Shown here in pieces: positions 25,663 through 34,655 of a DNA stretch of 42,061 bases. Numbering within the stretch: the first letter of the stretch is position 1; the number at the start of each line of letters is the position of its first letter. Source of the DNA: Candidatus Thalassarchaeaceae archaeon (lineage in GTDB: Archaea; Thermoplasmatota; Poseidoniia; Poseidoniales; Thalassarchaeaceae); NCBI GenBank assembly GCA_030747675.1, contig JASLKH010000077.1:1-42061 (forward strand). Reading direction: 5' to 3'. The position numbers and the translations under genes are program-made. The notes under the pieces are model-generated. The model worked only from the letters and a program-made list of their open reading frames with translations. It was not told where the DNA came from and ran no database searches.

Positions 25663-26547
25663 ATGCGGAGTGTGCGAGTAACCGTTCTTGGTTCCGCCCA
25701 AGATGGTGGTTTTCCACAACCCGGATGTCAAAAAAAATGCTGTAATGTTGAGCCAAGTATGGAACTTCAAAGATTCCCCGTAGCCCTTGGAATCATGGGT
25801 TTAGATGGCACATTCCATTTAATTGAAGCGAGTCGAATGATGGAGAGGCAATTTAGGATATTGCAAGAAATTCTTGGAAAGTATCCCCCTGTACCGACTT
25901 CAATTAGCCTCACGCACACTCATTTGGGGCATATCGACGGATTAGGTTTACTTGGCAAAGAAGTGATGGGTGCAGAAGGGGTGATTGTTCATTGTAGCGA
26001 ATCTGTCGCTAGATTAATCAGAATTACACCTGCGTATCAAGAATTGATTAATCAAGATGCAATCGTCGTTCAAGTGTGGAATCAGTCTGAATCCTTTGAA
26101 CCATCTCCCAATTGTGGTTTTTCCATCAGGCCGATTCCTGTACCGCATCGCTCCGAATTAAGTGATAACCACGCGCTTATTATCGAGAGCCCTGGTTGCA
26201 ACTTACTGTTTATGCCCGACCACGACAGTTGGTTAGACACCTTGAAATCCCGAACTATTAGGGAATGGCTGTCGGAATTAAATATCGATATTGCCTTAAT
26301 CGATGGTACATTTTGGGACTCCAATGAACTCCCTAACCGCGATATGAAGAATATTCCACACCCCACTATACTAGATTCATTAGAACGACTGGGGCAAAGA
26401 CAAAATTCTGATCCTGAAATTCTCTTTTTCCACTTAAATCACACAAATCCTCTTTGCAACCCAAATTCAAGGGAGAGCAAAGAATTACAATTATTAGGAT
26501 GGGGTATTGCAAAAGAAGGGGATTCGTTCACCCTTGAACAGTTATGA
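25663..26547 (+). CDS. PqqB-like metallo-beta-lactamase-fold hydrolase
   Basis: Metallo-beta-lactamase fold with the PqqB-like opening VTVLGSAQDGGFPQPGC followed by KKCC, and the metal motif THTHLGHIDG (HxHxxHxD shape). Further ligand candidates are PVPHRSE, FMPDHDSW and LIDGTFWD. 294 aa matches PqqB. PqqB hydroxylates the PQQ precursor peptide in bacteria, but no pqqA, C, D or E is visible here, so a different substrate is more likely. It overlaps ribK as ATGA at 26544-26547, so the two are co-translated. ATG 25663 is close to a divergent start and may be leaderless. Confidence 0.85.
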   Translation: MRSVRVTVLGSAQDGGFPQPGCQKKCCNVEPSMELQRFPVALGIMGLDGTFHLIEASRMMERQFRILQEILGKYPPVPTSISLTHTHLGHIDGLGLLGKEVMGAEGVIVHCSESVARLIRITPAYQELINQDAIVVQVWNQSESFEPSPNCGFSIRPIPVPHRSELSDNHALIIESPGCNLLFMPDHDSWLDTLKSRTIREWLSELNIDIALIDGTFWDSNELPNRDMKNIPHPTILDSLERLGQRQNSDPEILFFHLNHTNPLCNPNSRESKELQLLGWGIAKEGDSFTLEQL

Positions 26548-27044
26548 GGTTTGACGTTCGCGGCCACGATATGCGCCTTTCCGGACACGTCAGCAGCGGA
26601 CTAGGGAGAGCCCATATTTTCATGGCACAACCTCACTATCAAGACCAATTTCGCGCTGTTTTGGGCAATACTGCATGGCCTGGAACTTTGAATATCAAAG
26701 TCTCTGGCGATGATTTAGTCAAATATGTCGCTTTGAGGAGGCATTCTGGAATCGACACACCCGATCTAGAAGTTACAATTCATGACGGTGTTGAAAATGT
26801 GAATCTTGACAACATTGAATCTATCCGGATTCGGGGGTTTCTTCGTGAAGGGAGATCATTTGGTGGGGCTACTTCTTTCACTTCCACAATTTCTAACAAA
26901 GGAGAAAATGAACGGTTACCTTGCTCTATTTTAATCCCAGATTTAACACGACATGTCGATGTTGTTGAAGTCATTGCTATCGAATTTCTTCGAGAGCATT
27001 TGAACCTAAAAGATGGTGACTTAGTGAATTTAGAAATTAATTGA
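26544..27044 (+). CDS. ribK: CTP-dependent riboflavin kinase (archaeal type)
   Basis: Phosphorylates riboflavin to FMN with CTP as donor, an archaeal enzyme unrelated to bacterial RibF. The family motifs are visible: GHVSSGLGRAHIFM (nucleotide/flavin loop), WPGTLNIKVSG and a C-terminal LREHLNLKDGDLVNLEI. 166 aa is longer than the minimal 130-140-aa form because of the N-terminal strand. It is coupled to the PqqB-like gene and overlaps the convergent truA by eight bases. Confidence 0.92.
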   Translation: MRFDVRGHDMRLSGHVSSGLGRAHIFMAQPHYQDQFRAVLGNTAWPGTLNIKVSGDDLVKYVALRRHSGIDTPDLEVTIHDGVENVNLDNIESIRIRGFLREGRSFGGATSFTSTISNKGENERLPCSILIPDLTRHVDVVEVIAIEFLREHLNLKDGDLVNLEIN

Positions 27045-27927
27045 GATACCCCAACCAAGATGCCTGGTGCAAAGAGTCCTGTTCTCCACGAGCCTTCTTC
27101 GCCCAAAGACGATATTGGCGGCCTGATGGGATTTCTCCAGCTCCAATTGATTCTGGAATTGGACATTTTCCTGCTAAAGTTAGCTTTGGTGATTCTGGAT
27201 GATTGAGCGCCCATAATGAAAGCCAATTTGAATCAGCCAATCCGAAATCAGCAGGATTATTTGGATTATCTATTGCTTTCTTGACTTTATTCTCATCAAT
27301 TCTTCCCGTCGCAATTCGGTGAAGAGAGGAAGCAATTCTGCGAACTTGATTCCAAACAAACCCTGATCCTGTAATTTGAAAACCTAGAATATTACTCTTA
27401 GAATCCAACCATGGTTTACAAATGAATACTTCCTTTATTGTGCTACGACCCTCTTCAGGGCGGCAAAAGTTTCTGAAGTTTTGTTTACCAATGAAAATAG
27501 AGCACCAGCGATCAAGGTCTTCCAAGGAGACATCATTGGGCCAACCTTCCATGGCCTGCAATCGATAAAGGTAAGTTCTGCTAAACGCATCTCTTGGACG
27601 GAAATCGGAAGGAACTAATTCAACAGCCCAAACTCTAATTGAAAGAGGGATTCTGTCATTTATTGCACTTATTATCCCTGATTCACCAGCACTAAGCCAT
27701 ATTTTATTATCAATATCAAATGAACAAATATTCATTCTTGCATCTACTCCAGCGTCTGTTCTGCTTGACATAGTGATTGGGTTTGCTATACCATTTGCCC
27801 ACTTTAACGAAGAAAGGGCAATTTGTAATTCACCTTGTACTGTCGAAACATTAGGTTGTATCTGACTACCCGAATAAGGCGCCCCCAAATACCCAACAGC
27901 GACGGCGATACGTACCGTCCCAGACAT
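27037..27927 (-). CDS. truA: tRNA pseudouridine synthase TruA
   Basis: Makes pseudouridine at positions 38-40 of the tRNA anticodon arm. The N-terminal VAVGYLGAPYSGSQIQPN, the catalytic aspartate in SSRTDAGVDAR and the C-terminal WNQVRRIASSLHRIATGRI are the family hallmarks; 296 aa is normal. ATG 27927 follows the TPR gene by nine bases on the same strand, so they probably share an mRNA. Confidence 0.94.
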   Translation of the reverse strand: MSGTVRIAVAVGYLGAPYSGSQIQPNVSTVQGELQIALSSLKWANGIANPITMSSRTDAGVDARMNICSFDIDNKIWLSAGESGIISAINDRIPLSIRVWAVELVPSDFRPRDAFSRTYLYRLQAMEGWPNDVSLEDLDRWCSIFIGKQNFRNFCRPEEGRSTIKEVFICKPWLDSKSNILGFQITGSGFVWNQVRRIASSLHRIATGRIDENKVKKAIDNPNNPADFGLADSNWLSLWALNHPESPKLTLAGKCPIPESIGAGEIPSGRQYRLWAKKARGEQDSLHQASWLGYLN

Positions 27928-27936
27928 AGGTCAACA

Positions 27937-28452
27937 TCACTCGCTGGACAATGTAGAAATGGCGTCTTCTGCTGAGTAACCCAAGCCTCCAACTGCCCAA
28001 ATTAGAGCTTGTTTGAGCCAAGGTTGAATCATAGGTTGATCTCTACCTTGACCCACTCTTTCAATTGCATCAACAATTAATCTGCTGGCATCAAACAAGG
28101 TATCTTCAACAGGAATTTCCGCCAAATCTGCCATTTTCTCAAGACGTTGGTATTCTTTGATAGCCATAGGAATTCGGCCGCAATCAAGGCAGAAGTTTGC
28201 AAAACTAGCCACATACTCGATATTATCTTCATCTAATCGCATGGCTTTTTTGTACACCTGCATGATTTTCCCTGCTGGGACATCTTCTTCCATATCAATT
28301 GAAAGGCGCATGAATGCGGCTTCAGCCCAACCGTAATGCCCAATTGGGTTTTCTGGTTCTGCATCAATGAGAGTTTGGAAAACATCCATTGCACCCTTAA
28401 AGTCTCCACCTGACATTGCTTGAGCAGCCTTTAGCATAATCTCGTCTGACAT
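27937..28452 (-). CDS. TPR-repeat protein
   Basis: 171 aa, helical throughout, with TPR-like units: AAQAMSGGDFKGAMDVFQTL followed by DAEPENPIGHYGWAEAAFMR, and later KAMRLDEDNIEYVASFANF. Such repeats form a scaffold for protein contacts. No signal peptide or catalytic motif is seen. It sits directly upstream of truA and about 50 bases downstream of the PH-domain gene. The partner is unknown. Confidence 0.8.
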   Translation of the reverse strand: MSDEIMLKAAQAMSGGDFKGAMDVFQTLIDAEPENPIGHYGWAEAAFMRLSIDMEEDVPAGKIMQVYKKAMRLDEDNIEYVASFANFCLDCGRIPMAIKEYQRLEKMADLAEIPVEDTLFDASRLIVDAIERVGQGRDQPMIQPWLKQALIWAVGGLGYSAEDAISTLSSE

Positions 28453-28503
28453 AACCCAACGGGGTCGAATCGCCTCTATGAATGAAGCGGCGTAGATATA
28501 TCT

Positions 28504-29607
28504 TCAAATCTCAGAGAGTAAATCATCTAAATCATTCAAATCTTCATCAGTCTCCTCAGAATTAGATCCGAGCATTTCTTGGATATTTTGCAACGCTTCT
28601 AACTGTGCATCGGCCTTAGAAACTGATGAGTTTTTCCTCTGTAACTTGTTAATCAAATCGTATACTTCTTCCCATTGCCGGATGCCATAGAATGAGATAT
28701 CAGGGGTGAATCGCTCAGTTTTTACTGTACGTTGATATGTGACAATAAAGAACAACTTCCGGAGGAATCCAAAGAACCCTTTACCTCCTGTAGAGCCGGG
28801 GACTCCAACTGCAATGCCAGTAGTCTCCGATGCAATATGGGATTGATCTCCAATGTTACAGTAAACCGTTGCATAACCGAAAATTGCACCAATGGGGGAA
28901 CGGAGTTTGTGGACTGCAATAATGTCTTCATGCAAAATTCGGTGTCCATCGCGTTCGTATATGAAATTCTGAGTGTGAATTATTCTTTCACTTGTAACGG
29001 CATAAAGGAAACTCTTCTGATACCAGAATGTAATTGCCCACATCAAAACAGCCCATAAAATCCCAAAGAATGTGAAATTAAAATCGAATGGTATGTACTC
29101 TTTTTCTGTATCAAATGCCCAATGAATAAAATCATCGAGATGTAAGATGAATGGTGTAATTGAAACAATCAACAAATAGATTGTGACCCATTTTCCACTA
29201 GCTGAGTGGTTAATTGCACGGTTTATCCATGTGAAAAATAGCATGACAAAGGCAAATCCTGTGCCTCCTGCCCAACCACTAGCATGAACCAAGAAATAGA
29301 ATATTTCCTGATACCATTCAGCATCATCGGGTGCTTCCGCCCACCCAAAAAATAGATGAATGCCCAAAATCAGTAAACCGATAAAATATATTGGTACAAA
29401 CGCAAAGAAAGATGGTCTCCTTGTCAAAAGAATTTCTTCATCATCTTCAACACGCAATTTATTCCTCAACTTTTGGCTAGAATCATCAGAACCTGATTTT
29501 GTATTCTCATTTTCAACTTCGATTTCAGTGGATTTTTCACTCGATTCTAATACTTCAGATTGGAGATTTTCGGGTTCGCTGACTTCGTGTGATTCATCTT
29601 CATCCAT
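28504..29607 (-). CDS. PH-domain (DUF304-like) membrane protein
   Basis: 367 aa: an acidic, disordered N-terminus (1-50), about four hydrophobic helices (FAFVPIYFIGLLILGIHLFF, FAFVMLFFTWINRAI, TIYLLIVSITPFILHL, FFGILWAVLMWAITFW), then a bacterial PH-like domain (FLYAVTSERIIHTQNF then RILHEDIIAVHKLRSPIGAI) and an acidic helical tail. Start ATG 29607. This DUF304 layout with membrane helices before the PH-like fold is seen in many bacterial and archaeal proteins of unknown role, probably in the envelope. An A+T-rich TATA-like stretch (AATATAATT on the minus strand) lies about 65-75 bases upstream. Confidence 0.8.
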   Translation of the reverse strand: MDEDESHEVSEPENLQSEVLESSEKSTEIEVENENTKSGSDDSSQKLRNKLRVEDDEEILLTRRPSFFAFVPIYFIGLLILGIHLFFGWAEAPDDAEWYQEIFYFLVHASGWAGGTGFAFVMLFFTWINRAINHSASGKWVTIYLLIVSITPFILHLDDFIHWAFDTEKEYIPFDFNFTFFGILWAVLMWAITFWYQKSFLYAVTSERIIHTQNFIYERDGHRILHEDIIAVHKLRSPIGAIFGYATVYCNIGDQSHIASETTGIAVGVPGSTGGKGFFGFLRKLFFIVTYQRTVKTERFTPDISFYGIRQWEEVYDLINKLQRKNSSVSKADAQLEALQNIQEMLGSNSEETDEDLNDLDDLLSEI

Positions 29608-29686
29608 GGGACTACCTCAAACCGCACTGGTGATGGGACGATGATGAATCTTTGTACGATATGTTTTGAGAATTACAAATTATATT

Positions 29687-30877
29687 CTAATGCAATAGAC
29701 CCCAAGCATGTTCTGCATTACCGTGAATCCATTCAAAGTCATCATGCGTCCTTATTCCCTTTTCATCAAGAATGGTAATTTCTTCAACGTTAAGGGGATA
29801 TTCATTGTAAGTTAAGTGACTGACTAATCCTGCCCTAGTCGGTTGATCGAAGGTCCAATGAGCCCTACTAACGGCTCGAACCTGGATGCCAATTTGAGTT
29901 CGACCATTCCAGAGCCTTATTTTGAAACGCGGGAGGTGGGTGCCGTGAGAGTCGAATTCACCATCCTCAGGCAATAGTAATTCAACTTCACATCTCTCAA
30001 ATTTTTCACTACGTCCACGCTTTTCATCGTGTAATAATCCGGCCGTCCTAAGTGGTGCTCGAATGACATCTCGTAATTTCCATGCACGTTCATCTCTTGC
30101 AGTCATGGAAAATGAAGCATGAGGAATGAACCAATCAAGATATGTGCCGTCGCTGAAATGTAAAAATCCCCAAAACCAAGGTACACTCGGGGCCTGTACT
30201 GTGACTTTTTGGAAGTAAGCAGTTCCTTGCACTGCCTCCTCGTCGACCAGTCCCTCGGCGGAACAAGCATGGAGGCGGATGATGTCATAGCCCATTCCTT
30301 TACCAAATACATTGTTTGAATAGGCTGCAGATGAGGCTGCTTCAGTCAACGGAGTAATTCTAAATTCAAACTTCTTTGGCGCCCCGTCTGCAATTGCATC
30401 ACTTCCACCTTTACAATGAATCCAAAAATGGCTTCCATCATCTGAAAGACCCATTGAAAGGTCATCCTCAGTTACAGGAACTACTGCACCTGCCCCTGGA
30501 AATTCACCACTACCGGGCCACATTGGATGTTCTGAATCCAAAGCTGCAATTCGGGCCTCTCTAATCAGATAGGGTTCATACATTTCCTCGCCATCATACC
30601 ACCATGCACAAACCATCCCCGGAAGAGTATGCCCTCCATCTTGATCTATGTGGAATCGACCTTCGGGCATCCAATCATAATCATTTACTCTGACTTTAGG
30701 GGCATCTTTAGTCGACCATAGCACCATTAATTGGCGACACTTATTGGGGTCATTCGGATCTGGAATGACAACAAGCCACCACCACCACCACCAGGATAGT
30801 CTTCGAAGAGGGGGGAGGACATTAAGCCTCCATAGTGATGATAAATCACCGCCGAATTTTTCAGGTGGTTTATGCAT
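29687..30877 (-). CDS. Lipocalin-like (CrtC/AttH/tocopherol-cyclase-type) protein, last gene of ABC operon
   Basis: 396 aa, soluble, beta-rich. The N-terminus has a run of six tryptophans (residues 29-34) encoded by six consecutive TGG codons; related lipocalin-fold enzymes have a WWYF or WWW motif at this place. The middle stretch (AYFQKVTVQAPSVPWFWGFL, then HFSDG) resembles the GYAYxE...WxW...F.DG pattern of CrtC and tocopherol-cyclase-like proteins. No signal peptide is clear. GAGGGG lies before ATG 30877. It is nine bases from the upstream ABC permease, so it is the last cistron. A role on lipids or terpenoids is a guess from fold; the family call itself is tentative. Confidence 0.5.
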   Translation of the reverse strand: MHKPPEKFGGDLSSLWRLNVLPPLRRLSWWWWWWLVVIPDPNDPNKCRQLMVLWSTKDAPKVRVNDYDWMPEGRFHIDQDGGHTLPGMVCAWWYDGEEMYEPYLIREARIAALDSEHPMWPGSGEFPGAGAVVPVTEDDLSMGLSDDGSHFWIHCKGGSDAIADGAPKKFEFRITPLTEAASSAAYSNNVFGKGMGYDIIRLHACSAEGLVDEEAVQGTAYFQKVTVQAPSVPWFWGFLHFSDGTYLDWFIPHASFSMTARDERAWKLRDVIRAPLRTAGLLHDEKRGRSEKFERCEVELLLPEDGEFDSHGTHLPRFKIRLWNGRTQIGIQVRAVSRAHWTFDQPTRAGLVSHLTYNEYPLNVEEITILDEKGIRTHDDFEWIHGNAEHAWGLLH

Positions 30878-30886
30878 TTTGACCCC

Positions 30887-32596
30887 TCAATTCAATTCAC
30901 GTCTCTTGAAAGAACGCTGTCCAATAAGAACGAAAACTGCGGTCAACAAAATCAATACAATAATAGAAAGTGCGAAATTTACTAATGGGTAAATAGTTGG
31001 AAATGGTGATAACCAAATTAACCAAAGTGGGCCTTCTGCAGCCCATCCAAAAGCTTCCGCTTGTTGCTGTAAAAGTAATTGATCAGACCACACCAACCAA
31101 CTTGTAGAATTGATAATCTCACACCCCCAAAATGACACTGACATAGTAGCCAAACCCATGTTTCTTGTGACTTCCATCATTGACAAAAATATCATCACGA
31201 ATTCATAGAAAGCAAATAACAAGGAAACTATTACACCATATTTGGGCGTAATAATTCCAAAAGTAGCGAATATGGCAGCATAGGCAAGTACTGTAAGGCA
31301 AACTGCGATGAATACTCCAAACCAAATTCCGAGGTCTGAAAATCGATAGAATGATTCACCGGGCCCGAAAAATCCAGTCACCAAAGCCGTACAGAAAACA
31401 AGTACAAACAAGTAAGGCCATGCTAGGCCAATAAAGCCTAACAAACGATACATCAGAACTTCTGCCCTGGCTATTGGCTTGCCAACCAAATAATGTAGAG
31501 TCCCTTCTTCTTGTTCATCTCGAATCAAACCTGTTGCCAAAAATAATGGTATGAAAATAGCCATTATGAAAAGATACCCGAACTTTCCAAACCCAAGTAA
31601 AAATGCTCGATGAACTCCTTCCTTTAGGAATTCACTATCATCCGGATCTTCATCTACGTTAGTATCTCTCTTTATGTCAACTAATTCACCATTTTCCCAC
31701 ACATAAAGTACGTTGCATTCGATTCCATCCCCATTTTTATCTCGTTCCCATGGATCATCTAGGCTCAAACAATCCCCATCGTCATCAAAACCTTGGTTAG
31801 GTTCTTCTGAACCATCCCAGTCAATTTTATCTTCATCAATCCAATCTGATTCTAAATCTGGTTCAACATAGAACCCTGAATCATATTCACCAAAACTAAA
31901 TCCATTCCATTGGGATTCAGGAGTAAAAGTTCCATTACCACTAATATATCTTCCAATTGTTCTAATTGTATTATTATCAACCCAGCAGCCACCAGCCCAA
32001 TATTCATTGTTTCCAAGCTGAGGTTCATTACCTATGCAATCGGGTAAATCGTTGACATATATGTGGTGCCACCATATACCCCATCGATTGCGCTGTTGGT
32101 CTGATTGATTCTGGCCCTCGGGAATTGAATTATTCAACCAATCGAAAGTGAATTCTCCCCTTCCACTAAAGGTTCCATTCCCGGAAAAAGAATCAGTATA
32201 CCAATTACCATCATCAATGAATTCAGGGCTGCCTGGGTAATCCATATACCAATTAGGGTCTGTTCCAAATGCTTTTTCCTGCCCTGTCGGATACCCATCG
32301 CCATCATAGTCTTCTGAATCTTCGTCCTGATCTATACCCTCGAACCCCTGGGCCATTGCTTCAATGTAGAATAAAAGTACCAAGGTTATCAAAAGAAAGC
32401 CAACAAATCCTACAACCCAAGTTGAGCGCTTTTTCCGGTATTGCCGCATGGTGAATTCTGCAATTGCAGTGGCTTTGCGGTCTAATTTTGTCCAGACTGT
32501 TTCAGCTAAACTCTTCACTCTATCACTTGGGGGTGATTTATTTTGTGTGGTAGGTAGAAGTGGGGGGTCGTTTGGAGGTAATTGGGAATCAATCAT
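30887..32596 (-). CDS. ABC-2 type permease with large acidic, Ca-binding-like extracellular loop
   Basis: 569 aa. The first helix (about 59-80) is followed by an external loop of some 260 residues, and then about six helices at the C-terminus. The loop starts with Asp-rich EF-like/thrombospondin-3-like repeats (DYDGDGYPTGQEKAFGTDP, about 97-114) and has a second such site (DKNGDGIEC near 290), pointing to calcium binding. ABC-2 permease hallmark EQEEGTLHYLVGKPIAR follows the loop. GGAGG lies seven bases before ATG 32596, which overlaps the stop of the ATPase gene as ATGA. Partner ATPase is the product of 32593-33585. The substrate is unknown. Confidence 0.85.
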   Translation of the reverse strand: MIDSQLPPNDPPLLPTTQNKSPPSDRVKSLAETVWTKLDRKATAIAEFTMRQYRKKRSTWVVGFVGFLLITLVLLFYIEAMAQGFEGIDQDEDSEDYDGDGYPTGQEKAFGTDPNWYMDYPGSPEFIDDGNWYTDSFSGNGTFSGRGEFTFDWLNNSIPEGQNQSDQQRNRWGIWWHHIYVNDLPDCIGNEPQLGNNEYWAGGCWVDNNTIRTIGRYISGNGTFTPESQWNGFSFGEYDSGFYVEPDLESDWIDEDKIDWDGSEEPNQGFDDDGDCLSLDDPWERDKNGDGIECNVLYVWENGELVDIKRDTNVDEDPDDSEFLKEGVHRAFLLGFGKFGYLFIMAIFIPLFLATGLIRDEQEEGTLHYLVGKPIARAEVLMYRLLGFIGLAWPYLFVLVFCTALVTGFFGPGESFYRFSDLGIWFGVFIAVCLTVLAYAAIFATFGIITPKYGVIVSLLFAFYEFVMIFLSMMEVTRNMGLATMSVSFWGCEIINSTSWLVWSDQLLLQQQAEAFGWAAEGPLWLIWLSPFPTIYPLVNFALSIIVLILLTAVFVLIGQRSFKRRELN

Positions 32597-33585
32597 GCTC
32601 GACCCTCCATCAAATATCCAAGTAAAGACTCAAGGTTGTCATCAGGGTTCTCAATCGATGTAACCACTGCACCAGATTGAACGATAATAGATGGTAAATC
32701 CTCATGAACTCCTGACAGATTATTTGTTTCAATAATCAATTCTTCAGGATTAGGGAAGCGCACACCGTAGACGTGAGGGTGGGGCAAGAATTCTTGACCG
32801 AGTTCACGAGGGCTGGGGGTGCGTAGAAGAATTCGATGTGGAACGTGATCAAGTAATTCCCGAATAGCGTGAAGATTACCCAACGCCAATAATCTACCAT
32901 TATGCAAAATCACAATTTGTTCAGTGATGCGCTCAATTTCTGATAAAATATGTGATGTTACAAGAACCGTTTTCCCCATCGCCCCAAGTTCTCGGATGAC
33001 ATTCATTATTGTGGTCCGGGCTAGAGGATCACAACCCTGCAATGGTTCATCTAAGATGATTAAATCAGGGTCATTCACCAATGCATGAGCGATTTTAACT
33101 CGCTGGCGCATTCCCTTGCTGTATTTTCCAATCTCCTTATTAGAAACGTCAGTTAATCCGACGAAATCCAATACGTGTTTTGCCCTTTCTTTAGCTTCGC
33201 CTCTAGTCATCCCATACAGACGTGCTAAAGTAGTTACAAAATCAAGACCTGTCATCCAATCATACATTTTCTCAGATTCAGAAACATAGCCTAACCGATG
33301 ATATGGCGCCGGATTCTTGAATGGATCTGTCCCAAATAACCGAATTTGTCCTTGACTTGGTCGAAGCCTACCGACAATTATCTTGAGCAATGTTGACTTG
33401 CCTGCACCATTCATGCCCAAAACCCCTGTCACTCCACCACTAATGGCCAAACTGACATCATTCAATCCAATTACCTGACCGTACCATTTGGACACATGAT
33501 CAAGCATCACTGCTGGAGCATCCGGAATTGCATTCCAATTTTGAGTTTCGCCTTGCTCACCAATTTGATTCAAATCAGGCATCAT
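32593..33585 (-). CDS. ABC transporter ATP-binding protein (second pair)
   Basis: ATPase of an ABC-2 exporter-type system. Walker A GMNGAGKSTLL, Q-loop LGYVSESEKMYDW, signature YSKGMRQRVKIAHALVND, Walker B LIILDEPLQGCD and switch histidine VLVTSH are present, followed by a C-terminal extension of about 90 aa. The D-loop reads LQGCD rather than the common LNGLD. I set the start at ATG 33585 because GGAGGTGA (33593-33600) is seven bases upstream and ATGA overlaps the preceding stop; the frame is open further upstream inside the permease gene. Confidence 0.93.
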   Translation of the reverse strand: MMPDLNQIGEQGETQNWNAIPDAPAVMLDHVSKWYGQVIGLNDVSLAISGGVTGVLGMNGAGKSTLLKIIVGRLRPSQGQIRLFGTDPFKNPAPYHRLGYVSESEKMYDWMTGLDFVTTLARLYGMTRGEAKERAKHVLDFVGLTDVSNKEIGKYSKGMRQRVKIAHALVNDPDLIILDEPLQGCDPLARTTIMNVIRELGAMGKTVLVTSHILSEIERITEQIVILHNGRLLALGNLHAIRELLDHVPHRILLRTPSPRELGQEFLPHPHVYGVRFPNPEELIIETNNLSGVHEDLPSIIVQSGAVVTSIENPDDNLESLLGYLMEGRA

Positions 33586-34655
33586 TCGCGAGTCACCTCC
33601 AAAGAATTCACTCGGCTGATTAGAATGTATAGGGAAATTACATTCATGACTAATAGGGCAACAAATGACCAAGCGACTGGGAATTTGTAGGTCGTATTTA
33701 ATTCCATCATCCATTGACCAACATGGGCCAAATTATCGTGAGGTGATAGTAAATAGAGCGTGTCTCTTTCAAACAATAAATTGATGAAAAACGCTAATAT
33801 TTTAGTTCCAAAAACTATTCCAATAAATGCAACAGCAGGGAAAAATTTACCCTTACTAATACTGGATAATGCTAACCCTATACTCGTGTAAGTTAATACT
33901 AACATTAAGGCAGCAACTAGTCCTCCAAAGAAATATGGGAAAGTGTCGAGAAGGTAACCCCAACCCTCGTTGTTCAGAATAATTGCAGCCGCATAATACG
34001 CACAATATGAGAATACAATAATCATAGAAAGCACTAGAGCCGCTGAAATATATTTCATCAAGGTATAATCAGTTCTAGTCACAGGTCTTGAGAAATATAT
34101 CGCTGAAGTTCCATGTTGACGATCTTCAGAAATTAAACCTCCTACTATCAACGCAGTAACAAGAGGCCAACAACATATGTTGTGGAAGGTACCAAGGACA
34201 TGACCCCAAAGAGTTGCTCTGGTAATACCGAATATTCTCATCAAATCATCAGAACCAGACATCACCCCTAAGAATGTAGTGAAAATGGGGATTAAGGAGC
34301 CCATCACAACAGCAACAATGACTAGTTTTGTGTAAGTTGGCCATGGCCTATGTCCTTTGGTAAAAATACCGTAAATATGGTGCCTTAAAATTGTCCAATT
34401 ACGTACCCAGCGTGAATTTAATTTACCTCTCCATGGGCGGTAAACTTGGTGAAATATTGTCCCTGAATCAATAGTTCCGGTTTTCGCGACAATCGCAGCA
34501 CTATCTCCGTCGCCATCTCCCGAACCATATGCTGCTTCCATGCGAGATTTACCAGTAACTTGGAGGCCTGATTGCCCAAGAAATTCCGCTTCTTTTTGCA
34601 AAGAATTAGGAGTGGAAGGAGCTGGCATTTGCGGTAAATCAGCTTCATCGCTCAT
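33582..34655 (-). CDS. ABC-2 type permease (first pair)
   Basis: 357 aa, about six hydrophobic helices after a soluble N-terminus of some 90 residues. The ABC-2 motif ISEDRQHGTSAIYFSRPVTR marks the region after the second helix. It lacks the acidic loop of the other permease in this operon. GGAGG lies eight bases before ATG 34655, and both ends overlap neighbouring cistrons as ATGA. Partner ATPase is the product of 34652-35656. Confidence 0.88.
   Translation of the reverse strand: MSDEADLPQMPAPSTPNSLQKEAEFLGQSGLQVTGKSRMEAAYGSGDGDGDSAAIVAKTGTIDSGTIFHQVYRPWRGKLNSRWVRNWTILRHHIYGIFTKGHRPWPTYTKLVIVAVVMGSLIPIFTTFLGVMSGSDDLMRIFGITRATLWGHVLGTFHNICCWPLVTALIVGGLISEDRQHGTSAIYFSRPVTRTDYTLMKYISAALVLSMIIVFSYCAYYAAAIILNNEGWGYLLDTFPYFFGGLVAALMLVLTYTSIGLALSSISKGKFFPAVAFIGIVFGTKILAFFINLLFERDTLYLLSPHDNLAHVGQWMMELNTTYKFPVAWSFVALLVMNVISLYILISRVNSLEVTRE

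Noticed and set aside
25663-26547. Inferring PQQ biosynthesis in this organism
   Set aside because: Only one PqqB-like protein is present and no other pathway gene is visible. The fold is shared by many hydrolases.
26780-27226. 148-aa minus-strand frame overlapping both ribK and truA
   Set aside because: It lies antisense to ribK and out of frame in truA. Both of those carry clear family motifs.
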